Shown here piece by piece: positions 1-7,827 of a DNA stretch of 64,000 bases (position 1 is its first letter; each line of letters opens with the position of its first letter). The DNA lies in NCBI RefSeq assembly GCF_050433125.1, contig NZ_JBNPXV010000008.1:170211-234210 (forward strand). Reading direction: 5' to 3'. A program made the position numbers and the translations under genes. The notes beneath the pieces were generated by a model that made no database searches, had not been told where the DNA came from, and saw nothing but the letters and a program-made list of their open reading frames with translations. The stretch is from Roseimarinus sediminis. Its GTDB lineage: Bacteria; Bacteroidota; Bacteroidia; Bacteroidales; Prolixibacteraceae.

Positions 1-828
1 TTCAGGTATCACTTGTTAGCCAACGGTATCGATTACAATGTGGTTATTGAAGGTGCTACCCAGTCGGCAGAATATCAGTTGGATGATTACGTGGTATTTG
101 GACTATCGAACTCGGGGAAAACGAAAGAATTGGTCGAACTGTTTACAAAACTGAAAGACAAACAACATCCTGTTTTTTATGGCATAACAGCAACACCGAA
201 CACTCCGGTTGGCCAATTGGCGACCGACTCGCTGGTGCTTTCCTGTGGAAAAGAAGATGCTGTTGCTGCAACAAAGAGTGTTGTAGAACAAGGGCTGTTT
301 TTCAGTACACTTCTGGCAAAAGCGTTCAGTATTGATTTCCCTTCCTTAAAAGAGTTTGCCGCAAAAATCCAGTTAAGCCTGGAGCATTCAATTCCTTCAG
401 AGATTATTAACTATATGATTGAAGCCCCGGTTATTTATTTTGCCGGACGCAATAATGGTGTAGCTGAAGAACTGGCCTTAAAAACCAATGAAATAACCCG
501 CAAGAAATCTGATTTTCTGGAAGGCACTTATGCCTTGCACGGAATAGAAGAAGTTATGAATGCAGGTGAAGTACTGGTAGTCATCGATCCGTTTGAACAG
601 GAGGAAATCAAGTTTAAATCAATACTTGAGGAAGATGTTGGGGTGCATGTCATTGCTATATCATCCCGCGAAACCATTTTTCCAACCATAAGGATACCCG
701 ATGGAAAAGTATTTAATAACTATATTGAACTGGCTGCCGGCTGGAACTTGCTTGTTGAAACAGGAATTGCACTTGGCATTGATCTGGACAAACCGGTTCG
801 GGCCAGAAAGATCGGTAATGAGATATAA
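1..828 (+). CDS. SIS-domain sugar isomerase/deaminase-like protein, 5' truncated by window edge
   Basis: The frame is open from base 1, so the true start lies before the window; the TTG at 13 is not a credible start. The visible ~275 residues contain two SIS (sugar isomerase) folds. The first carries the phosphosugar-binding motif GLSNSGKTKE (near residue 34 of the visible part), and the second begins around VIYFAGRNN. The C-terminus (DKPVRARKIGNEI) resembles the tails of GlmS-related and AgaS/FrlB-like isomerases, which act on amino-sugar or fructosamine phosphates in the cytoplasm. The exact substrate cannot be read from the sequence. The gene converges on the symporter gene and ends just before a shared hairpin. 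An amino-sugar phosphate role would suit the neighbouring glycan locus, but that is inference. Confidence 0.8.
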   Translation, partial: FRYHLLANGIDYNVVIEGATQSAEYQLDDYVVFGLSNSGKTKELVELFTKLKDKQHPVFYGITATPNTPVGQLATDSLVLSCGKEDAVAATKSVVEQGLFFSTLLAKAFSIDFPSLKEFAAKIQLSLEHSIPSEIINYMIEAPVIYFAGRNNGVAEELALKTNEITRKKSDFLEGTYALHGIEEVMNAGEVLVVIDPFEQEEIKFKSILEEDVGVHVIAISSRETIFPTIRIPDGKVFNNYIELAAGWNLLVETGIALGIDLDKPVRARKIGNEI

Positions 829-853
829 AGATTGTAACGATCTATTGATTGGA

Positions 854-893
854 TGAAAGGAAGCCAACAAAATGATGGCTTCCTTCATTTTTT
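854..893 (+). terminator. Rho-independent terminator of the SIS gene
   Basis: The stem AAGGAAGCCA / TGGCTTCCTT has a 9-nt loop and is followed by a TTTTTT tract at 888-893. It lies 26 nt after the SIS stop codon and abuts the end of the convergent symporter gene. The T tract is strong only on the plus strand. Confidence 0.75.
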
Positions 894-3078
894 ATCCTCC
901 CATATTTACTACCGCAAATAAGGTTCCCAGTACGATAAACACAACGCCAACCGAGATAAAGAATCCAACTGTATCCTGTTTGTTCCATTTATAAACTTCA
1001 AGCTGTGTGTTAGGGAACAACAGAACGGCCTCGGTTCTTTCAGGGGCGTTGAAGGCTTCCTGTATGTCTTCGGCATCGGTTTCGTGCCCCATTCCTCGTA
1101 CACGAGTCCTCATTTTCAGGAAGAAGCGGAGCGTTATTTCATCGCTTTGTGGTTTGGTCAGCAAGGAAACAATAATGAGTAACAGGAAGGGGAAGACTAA
1201 ACGGATCATCATCCGAATGGTTTCATTCAATGCATATGGCTTTTGTTGCAAGTTGATTCCCAGCTTGTGCAGGATGATCAGTTCAGGGTAAAAGTAACCA
1301 CGCGCTTCAAGTTTCCCTTCTTTGTTCTTTGCAGGTTGCTTCGACCAGAAGATGGCTTTCGAAGGCAATTCAAAAGTTTTGGTGAACTCTTCCCCAATAG
1401 TAATCGCCTTTGGACATGTTCCCTGTACTTTTCCATCTTCAGCTGCTTTTTCCCAACGCGCGATCTCGTTTGTTCTATCCAGTACATCGGCTTCACGGGC
1501 AATATAAGTTCTTACAGCCGGAGCAGGTTGGGTTTGCAGCAATAGTTTTTCATTTTGCTTCATTGCAGGGAACAGTTGTGGCATCAGTACCGGGATAAGA
1601 TAAAAGATGAACAATGTTCCGAGTATCGATGTCCAGGCTCCCTGACGGTTAGCCCGTCGCCATTTCAGTCCTAACCAGAAAGCGGCGGCAAAAATCACAA
1701 AGAATTCCCAAACGAATTTCAGGATATCCAGAATGCTATCAAAGCTAGTGGCAATTATTGCGCCACCAATAAGAAACAGCCCCCCAAAGAGCCGGCCGGC
1801 CCATACATAATGTATTTCACTTTTCCCTGAAACCAACGGTCGGTATACATTATGAAGTATTAAGCCCGATACCGTTAGCATAAGCGCATCGGCAGTTGAC
1901 ATCAAGGCAGCCATCATTGAAGCAACCATTAATCCAACCAAGCCGAGTTTTAATGAGCCCAAAAGATCGCGGGTGGCATATCCCCATATAAGGTCTGAAT
2001 TCTGAACTTTCCCAGCGTAAAGCAGTATGGCCGCCAGCCCAATTACGCCCCACATAATGGTGCAAAAACGTTTCAAAAAACCGCCGGTAACAAAACCGAA
2101 ACGAGCAGAATATTCGTCTTTGGCAGCAGCGTTGGTCACCAACTGGTTGGGTTGCGTAACAACCGTAATTCCTGCAACCAGAGAGGCTGCAATAATAAAA
2201 TACCAGGTGAAATCGATAAGTGTTGGTGCACCAAAAATCTCGAAGAAAGAACCGGGCAGCTTTTCATGCAGTATTTGCATAGCCGATTCTCCACCCGTTC
2301 CATACTGATGTTTTATTTTCCACCAAGAGAAAGGAATCAGGATCACGGACAACACGATAATGAAAAAGCCTTGTAACATGTCGGTGTAGAACGCCGCTTC
2401 GAGCCCTCCCATAACGGCATAAACAATAATGATGAGGCAGACAATCCATACCAACATATTTTCGTTGATGTACGAGAAAACCGAACGAGGTTTTTGAATC
2501 CTTAGTTCTTTCAATTCGCTTTTTTCTGCTGGAGAAAGCGTTTCAAAATTCTTCGATTCAAGTGAATAAAGCACCATCGCCTGATCGTATTCTGTTTTTT
2601 CTGCCGGGGTAAAATCCTCAATTGTTTTGGGCGTAATGGCCATAATGGTTTTATTCATGGCCGTATAGCCTACCGATATCAATCCCATCATTCCAATTGC
2701 TCCAACAAGCGCATAGGTAGCCGCCATTTTTTTCGAACCATAGCGTTCTTCATAAAAATCGCCCATGGTAAGCACCCGCATCCTGCGTTGCCAGGGTGAG
2801 GTGATCCAGAAAAGCGGTGTGGCAAAAACCATGAGTAATGAACTCCAGATACCCGCTGCCCCGTTTTTAAAGGTGGTGGTGGCCACCCCAACAGGGCCGT
2901 CGGCCGAAGTGGCCTGTCCAAAACTGGCAAAAGTTTGTACCAGCTTGCCAAATTTTCGTCCGCCCAAAAGGTAATCTTCCTGGTTGTTAATTCGCTTACT
3001 CGACCAGATACCAATGCCAATAATTACGACGAAATAAATGAGGATAACTACAATGTCAATAATCGCTAAACCATACAT
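892..3078 (-). CDS. Sodium:solute symporter (SSS family), large form
   Basis: A 728-residue polytopic inner-membrane protein of the sodium:solute symporter family. The N-terminus shows the SSS pattern of a first hydrophobic helix, then EDYLLGGRKFG and FGQATSADGP. Many further hydrophobic segments follow, including a GGLEAAFYTDMLQG core motif near residue 225. It is longer than typical ~500-residue SSS members because of two polar insertions, about residues 150-205 (rich in K/E) and about 510-630. The start is supported by an AGGAGA ribosome-binding site about 7 nt upstream. It is the last gene of the minus-strand locus. The iol operon on the other strand encodes no transporter, so an inositol or sugar substrate is plausible, but the sequence does not show this. 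Confidence 0.85.
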   Translation of the reverse strand: MYGLAIIDIVVILIYFVVIIGIGIWSSKRINNQEDYLLGGRKFGKLVQTFASFGQATSADGPVGVATTTFKNGAAGIWSSLLMVFATPLFWITSPWQRRMRVLTMGDFYEERYGSKKMAATYALVGAIGMMGLISVGYTAMNKTIMAITPKTIEDFTPAEKTEYDQAMVLYSLESKNFETLSPAEKSELKELRIQKPRSVFSYINENMLVWIVCLIIIVYAVMGGLEAAFYTDMLQGFFIIVLSVILIPFSWWKIKHQYGTGGESAMQILHEKLPGSFFEIFGAPTLIDFTWYFIIAASLVAGITVVTQPNQLVTNAAAKDEYSARFGFVTGGFLKRFCTIMWGVIGLAAILLYAGKVQNSDLIWGYATRDLLGSLKLGLVGLMVASMMAALMSTADALMLTVSGLILHNVYRPLVSGKSEIHYVWAGRLFGGLFLIGGAIIATSFDSILDILKFVWEFFVIFAAAFWLGLKWRRANRQGAWTSILGTLFIFYLIPVLMPQLFPAMKQNEKLLLQTQPAPAVRTYIAREADVLDRTNEIARWEKAAEDGKVQGTCPKAITIGEEFTKTFELPSKAIFWSKQPAKNKEGKLEARGYFYPELIILHKLGINLQQKPYALNETIRMMIRLVFPFLLLIIVSLLTKPQSDEITLRFFLKMRTRVRGMGHETDAEDIQEAFNAPERTEAVLLFPNTQLEVYKWNKQDTVGFFISVGVVFIVLGTLFAVVNMGG

Positions 3079-3112
3079 GTTAATTTTCTCCTTTAGTTAG
3101 ATTTTTTAGTTG

Positions 3113-4507
3113 TTACAACAAATGGCAATTTTCGAATTTGAAGGGTCCGTTAATTTCCGAATTTGCCGCAGTTCCGGTAAAATCAATAATTTGAAGTTGT
3201 TCTATGTTTTTTGCATTGATGGCATATTGATAATAACCGGGACAGTTGTTTCCCCAGCTAATACCACAATGATTAAGCTGAATATCTGAAGCATTATTCA
3301 TATAGAATCCTGAAGTACCATCGTTTAAAATACCAACGGTGTCTGATGGCCTTAAATCGTAAAGGCCACCCTGATAATGTGTTGTTTTATTTATCTCAAG
3401 CTGAATATTCTGGAACCGTATATTTTTAATCTTTCCTTTTTCGCCTCCAATGAACACTCCGTTTTCACTTTTCGCCATGATGTTGGAAAAAAGGATATTC
3501 CGAACGTGACCGACTTTCCCGGTCGTTTGTCCTTTGGCAAAGCGCCAGTTGGCATCCCGTGCATTTCCGGGCTGGCGTTTGTAGGCAGTCACATAAATGG
3601 GCTCCGCCTTGCCCCACCAGACATCGTCGAAGAGTCGGCCTTCAATAAGAATATTGTCAAAAACAATATTCTCAACAACACCTTCATCACGATTTTGAAT
3701 ACCAATGGCACGGTTACTTGAGCGAATGATGCAGTTCGATATCACCACATTGCGAATGGCATCCATGTTTTCGCTGCCCAATTTAATGGAGCAGGAAGTT
3801 GATTTTAATATGCAGTTGGTAACCGTGATGTTTTCGGTTGGTCCGTATTCTTCGTACTCACGGCGTGTCTTGGGACAAATACAATCGTCGCCCGATTCGA
3901 TGTAACAATCGCTGATGCGCACGTTCTTCGAGTGGTCGGGATCAATGCCGTCGGAATTACGGATTTTCAGGTTATTTAGAATTTTTATTCCATGAATGCT
4001 TACCTCGTCGCAACCCACCAGGTGCAGGTTCCAGTAGGCTGAATCCTTAAACGTAACATCCTTAATGATTAGATTCCTGAAATTGATAGGTGTAAATAAA
4101 TGCGGACGCCTGTCAAAGGTGTCAAAATCCTTCAGTACGTAGGCTGCTTTTTCTTCTGGCCCCATAAAGGCAGGGCCATTTCCATCAATGGTTCCTTGTC
4201 CGCTAATGGTCACATTTATGGCATCTTTACCGCCCATCCAAATGCTTCCTTCTCCGTAATTCTCCTTAAAGGCGCTTTGTGTATAGACCATTTCGTCGGG
4301 ATTGGCCAAAACAACGGCATTGGCCGAAACATGAAATTCAACATACGATTTCAGGTTAAACGGACCTGTCATAAAAACTCCGGCAGGAACCAGAACCATG
4401 CCGCCTCCATTTTCAGAACAGGTATCAATCGTTTGCTGAATGACTTTCGCATTATCGGTTTTGCCATCTCCAATGGCACCAAAGTCAGTTATGTTATAGG
4501 TTTTCAT
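3113..4507 (-). CDS. Glycoside hydrolase family 28-like (polygalacturonase-type beta-helix)
   Basis: 464 residues. The N-terminus YNITDFGAIGDGKTDN is the usual opening of pectate-lyase-superfamily/GH28 right-handed beta-helices. The family acid residues are visible in NSDGIDPD (about 183-190) and SGDDCI (about 206). The classical GHG motif is not present; its place is taken by SCSIKLGSE, as in many Bacteroidota GH28-like proteins. No signal peptide is apparent, so the protein is probably cytoplasmic or periplasmic by an unusual route. GH28 enzymes hydrolyse alpha-linked galacturonic acid or rhamnogalacturonan bonds. It is the penultimate gene of the locus, 34 nt before the symporter. The real substrate may be a uronic acid attached to another sugar. 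Confidence 0.8.
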   Translation of the reverse strand: MKTYNITDFGAIGDGKTDNAKVIQQTIDTCSENGGGMVLVPAGVFMTGPFNLKSYVEFHVSANAVVLANPDEMVYTQSAFKENYGEGSIWMGGKDAINVTISGQGTIDGNGPAFMGPEEKAAYVLKDFDTFDRRPHLFTPINFRNLIIKDVTFKDSAYWNLHLVGCDEVSIHGIKILNNLKIRNSDGIDPDHSKNVRISDCYIESGDDCICPKTRREYEEYGPTENITVTNCILKSTSCSIKLGSENMDAIRNVVISNCIIRSSNRAIGIQNRDEGVVENIVFDNILIEGRLFDDVWWGKAEPIYVTAYKRQPGNARDANWRFAKGQTTGKVGHVRNILFSNIMAKSENGVFIGGEKGKIKNIRFQNIQLEINKTTHYQGGLYDLRPSDTVGILNDGTSGFYMNNASDIQLNHCGISWGNNCPGYYQYAINAKNIEQLQIIDFTGTAANSEINGPFKFENCHLL

Positions 4508-4520
4508 TCGTCTAAAGTTT

Positions 4521-4651
4521 AAGCCCCAAGCCCCTAAAGGGGGATGTATTGGGCAGTTGTATTCGTTTCATATTAATTTACCACGGCAAGCCGTAAATTA
4601 CGCAAAGGATTATTTTCATCTTTTTCTTGGCGTTCTTAGCGTCTTGGCGCT
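4521..4651. repeat. Intergenic repeat-like sequence
   Basis: The spacer between the GH28 and PIG-L genes holds a CCCCTAAAGGGG palindrome (4531-4542). It also has an imperfect direct repetition of the type CTTGGCGTTCTTAGCG / GTCTTGGCGCTAC. Sequences of this style are scattered in intergenic regions of Bacteroidota genomes. Whether it is repeated elsewhere in this genome cannot be seen from one window. Confidence 0.35.
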
Positions 4652-4705
4652 ACTTTCTAAAGCATCGTTTTATTGTCTTTAATCTATTGTCTAATAGCCT
4701 GTATT

Positions 4706-6103
4706 TTAAAGCTCTCGGAGAATTTTCGATTGAATGTCAGGTTGCAAGGCATTTTTCCCTTCAATCACAAAAAACAATTCGTTACTTCGCACCGATCTTC
4801 TGAAATAGTCTGATTCTTTCAGATATAATTTATCCCAAAAGTTCTGTTTCGTTTGTTCCCACGACGCTTTTGTATTTCGATATTGTGTGTCGGGACGCAG
4901 GTCATTCATGGCATCCAGAGCCAGTGCTTTATCACCTTGCTGTGCTTTTGAAAGAGGAACAGACAACAATTGGTCAAAATAAATTGGTGCGTTTTCAAAG
5001 TATGGAGGAACTGTAATTGTGCTCCCTATTTTTCCATCGGGATACATTTTTGTCATTGGATAATGATTCGTATACAGCCACAGCTGGCATTGATCGTATT
5101 TCATTTCCTGCATTGCCTGAAGCATAGCCACTGTCGTGAATTTATGGTCGAGGTGGTAATCGAGTACAGGATAAACGGTAACAATGGCTGTTGGTTGAAC
5201 TTTTTTCAACAGGTTCTTCATGTCGTTTACCAGCGAGCACCATGTGGAGGACGGTTGCAACGAACCGGGCAAATCAGGACAATTGGCTGATCGGAACAAA
5301 TGAATATCATCGGTTTTGATGTAGCGCGAAAAACCATGAGCAGTTGTATCGGCATGCATTTGGGCCAGTGACGCATCGAAATAACCTAAGTTGATAGCAT
5401 GTTCGGGAGCAATGCCTCCCAGCTGAGGAACAGTAAGGCTGTTCCAAACCCGCACTTTCCCTTTTTGAATGAAATGTTGAACGGAGTCGCTGTAAAGCTC
5501 GTCGTATCGCATGCTGCCTGCATCGCCGGCGGTAATGGTTGCAATAAAGGTATTTTCGGGGTAGGATGCATACAATCCATAAGCTGAAATCTCAGCGTCG
5601 TCGGGGTGAGGAGCAAGAATCAGTATTCTTTCTTTCTGTAATTCAGGATATGGACAGGCAATTAGTTTAACCGATTGTCCAACTGGTTTGCAGCCTGAAA
5701 AACTGAGATGAATTCTTTGAGATTTTTCACTGCTTAGTCCGCTAATGTTCAGGTAACGGATTCCTTTGGCCCGGCATTCAAAATTTTGAAAAAGGGTATC
5801 GCTACCGGCAATCATTTTTACTTCGGGTTCTTTCCAAAAGCTGCTCAACGTTGCCTGTATTCCCAATTCAACAAAAACAGTTCCGTATCCGCAGTGAAGT
5901 CCGGAAAGATCAAGTTGGTTGTTTTCCAGCTTTGTTTCAATAATTGTTGAATTGCCGGTAGTGAATGAATACCGATAATCTTGTTGCTGATTGTACCCAT
6001 AACTGAACGCCCGCTGCTTAACAATTTCACCACCGGCAAACACAATCAGCAGAAAAATGGCTACAATTAATCCTCTTATAGATATACGGTATTTCTTATT
6101 CAT
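4706..6103 (-). CDS. PIG-L/LmbE family N-deacetylase, membrane-anchored or secreted
   Basis: 465 residues. A hydrophobic segment at about residues 9-25 suggests a membrane anchor or uncleaved signal, placing the domain outside the cytoplasm. After a ~150-residue beta-rich region without clear homology comes the zinc-binding motif of the PIG-L/LmbE family, APHPDDAE, and the second metal motif HLDHKF further on. Family members remove acetyl groups from GlcNAc-containing substrates such as GlcNAc-phosphatidylinositol, mycothiol precursors and bacillithiol precursors. The gene lies 24 nt after the fucosidase gene in the same direction. Given the inositol operon nearby, a GlcNAc-inositol-type substrate is an attractive inference. 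Other N-acetyl sugars are equally compatible with the sequence. Confidence 0.8.
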   Translation of the reverse strand: MNKKYRISIRGLIVAIFLLIVFAGGEIVKQRAFSYGYNQQQDYRYSFTTGNSTIIETKLENNQLDLSGLHCGYGTVFVELGIQATLSSFWKEPEVKMIAGSDTLFQNFECRAKGIRYLNISGLSSEKSQRIHLSFSGCKPVGQSVKLIACPYPELQKERILILAPHPDDAEISAYGLYASYPENTFIATITAGDAGSMRYDELYSDSVQHFIQKGKVRVWNSLTVPQLGGIAPEHAINLGYFDASLAQMHADTTAHGFSRYIKTDDIHLFRSANCPDLPGSLQPSSTWCSLVNDMKNLLKKVQPTAIVTVYPVLDYHLDHKFTTVAMLQAMQEMKYDQCQLWLYTNHYPMTKMYPDGKIGSTITVPPYFENAPIYFDQLLSVPLSKAQQGDKALALDAMNDLRPDTQYRNTKASWEQTKQNFWDKLYLKESDYFRRSVRSNELFFVIEGKNALQPDIQSKILREL

Positions 6104-6127
6104 TTACCTCACAGTTTTAGTCTGGCA

Positions 6128-7777
6128 TTATTTTGTACCGGGTAATGCGCCTTCAATTTTAAATGCGATGGCCGGACTTTCGTAAAGTGCTTTATTCCAC
6201 TTGATCAGCAATCCCTCTCCGGTTTGTTCCCATTCTGTATTTTGTTTTGATCCCAATATTTTTACTTCTGAAATCTTAAGTCCTTTCGCCAGATCGTTGT
6301 TCAATGACAGCGATCGGATGAGAATGCGTTGATCTTCGGGTGTTCCCAGAGCCAATGCGTACAGTGTATTTCCTTTTGTCGTAAAACGTATATCTCGGGA
6401 TGAGAAGTGAATTTTATCTTCGTTAAACATGCCCGATTCGATTTTTGTGGGCCCCTCTCCATATATTTTCCATGGGCGTGTGCTGTAGATGGCTTCACCA
6501 TTTTTCTGCATCCAGTCGGCCATTTCTTCCAGAAATTTTACCTCAAGTGTGTCGATTGTTCCGTCTCCTTTCATAGGAATACTCAGAAGCAAGTTTCCAT
6601 TTTTACTTACAATGTCGATAAGCTGATGAATAACCTGTGCCGATGTTTTGTACCTGTTTTCTTCCAACAGTTTTTTGTCGTAGTGCCAGTGCCCGATGCA
6701 GGTGCAGGTTTGCCACGGGTAAGGCTTTATATCATCGACATAACCTCTTTCGTAATCTTCGACAATACCTTCGGCTTGTCCGGGTTCCAGTCTTTTGGCC
6801 GTTACCACCGCGGCCTGTTTTCCGTGGTGCCATTGCTCACTTGCATTGTAATAATGGGCAACTACATCAAGGCCTGCCTGTTCCATGGGAATACCGTAAT
6901 TGTCGAAATAAACCATATCGGGTTGGTACTGGTCAACGAGGTCTTTAGCACGTAAATACCAGTTCTCAGTATACGCAGGATTGTTTTTCGGTGCAATTTC
7001 GAGCCATTGCCCATCGTTGTCATCGTGCCATTTTTTCATTTCATCGATAGAAGTAATGCTGTCGGGCACAACCATATTGGGGCCAGTGTATAACTCCTGT
7101 GGATCGAGGCCTTCCCACCATTTTCCTTTGCCGTCTTCTTTGGTTAACTGGTAAGCATCGTAACGCACTCCGGCTATGTCGCCTTCAGCATCGTAGGCAT
7201 AGGCAGGTTGAAACCAGTGCCAGGCGTGTGCCGAATGGTTACTTACCCCAAAGTATAATCCGTTTTTACGGGCTACTTTTTCCCATGTTCCCACAATGTC
7301 TTTTTTCGGACCTATATTTACTGAATTCCACGAATGGTATTTTGAATTGTAGGCATCAAAGTTGTCGTGATGATTGGCCAGCGCCATAAAGTATTTTGCA
7401 CCGGCTTTTTTGTACAGCTTCATCAGCTTATCGGGATTCCAGTTTTCGGCTTTCCACAAATAATCAAATTCCATGAAACCAAATTCCGAAGGATGCCCGT
7501 AATGCTCAACATGGAAATTATACTGCCTGGTTCCTTGTATGTACATATTGCGGGCATACCAGTCGCCGTCTTCGGGAATGCATTGAGCCGACCAATGTGC
7601 CCAGATGCCGAACTTTACGTCGCGAAACCATTCGGGGCATTCATAATTTTCAATAAAGGAATCCCAGTTGGGAGAATATTTACCGCTGGCAATTTCGTGT
7701 TTGATTGAATCTTGTGCCAGCCCAATATTTGAACTAAAAAGTATAGATAATAGTATTGAAAGAAAGATTATTCGCAT
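6128..7777 (-). CDS. Alpha-L-fucosidase, GH29
   Basis: 549 residues with a signal peptide ending near IGLAQ. GH29 signatures are clear: KFGIWAHWS near the N-terminus, the ANHHDNFDAYNSKYHSWNS segment, the nucleophile region MVYFDNYG (Asp in YFDNYG), and SKNGNLLLSIP followed by the usual end of the catalytic barrel at YSTRPWKIYG. A C-terminal beta-sandwich follows. The enzyme would remove terminal alpha-L-fucose in the periplasm or at the surface. It sits between the GH92 and PIG-L genes with short spacers (50 and 24 nt), so it is most likely cotranscribed with them. Confidence 0.9.
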   Translation of the reverse strand: MRIIFLSILLSILFSSNIGLAQDSIKHEIASGKYSPNWDSFIENYECPEWFRDVKFGIWAHWSAQCIPEDGDWYARNMYIQGTRQYNFHVEHYGHPSEFGFMEFDYLWKAENWNPDKLMKLYKKAGAKYFMALANHHDNFDAYNSKYHSWNSVNIGPKKDIVGTWEKVARKNGLYFGVSNHSAHAWHWFQPAYAYDAEGDIAGVRYDAYQLTKEDGKGKWWEGLDPQELYTGPNMVVPDSITSIDEMKKWHDDNDGQWLEIAPKNNPAYTENWYLRAKDLVDQYQPDMVYFDNYGIPMEQAGLDVVAHYYNASEQWHHGKQAAVVTAKRLEPGQAEGIVEDYERGYVDDIKPYPWQTCTCIGHWHYDKKLLEENRYKTSAQVIHQLIDIVSKNGNLLLSIPMKGDGTIDTLEVKFLEEMADWMQKNGEAIYSTRPWKIYGEGPTKIESGMFNEDKIHFSSRDIRFTTKGNTLYALALGTPEDQRILIRSLSLNNDLAKGLKISEVKILGSKQNTEWEQTGEGLLIKWNKALYESPAIAFKIEGALPGTK

Positions 7778-7827
7778 TATGATCTAATTTTAACTGGTTT
7801 CTTACACCCTTTGTTATCTCGTTCCGT

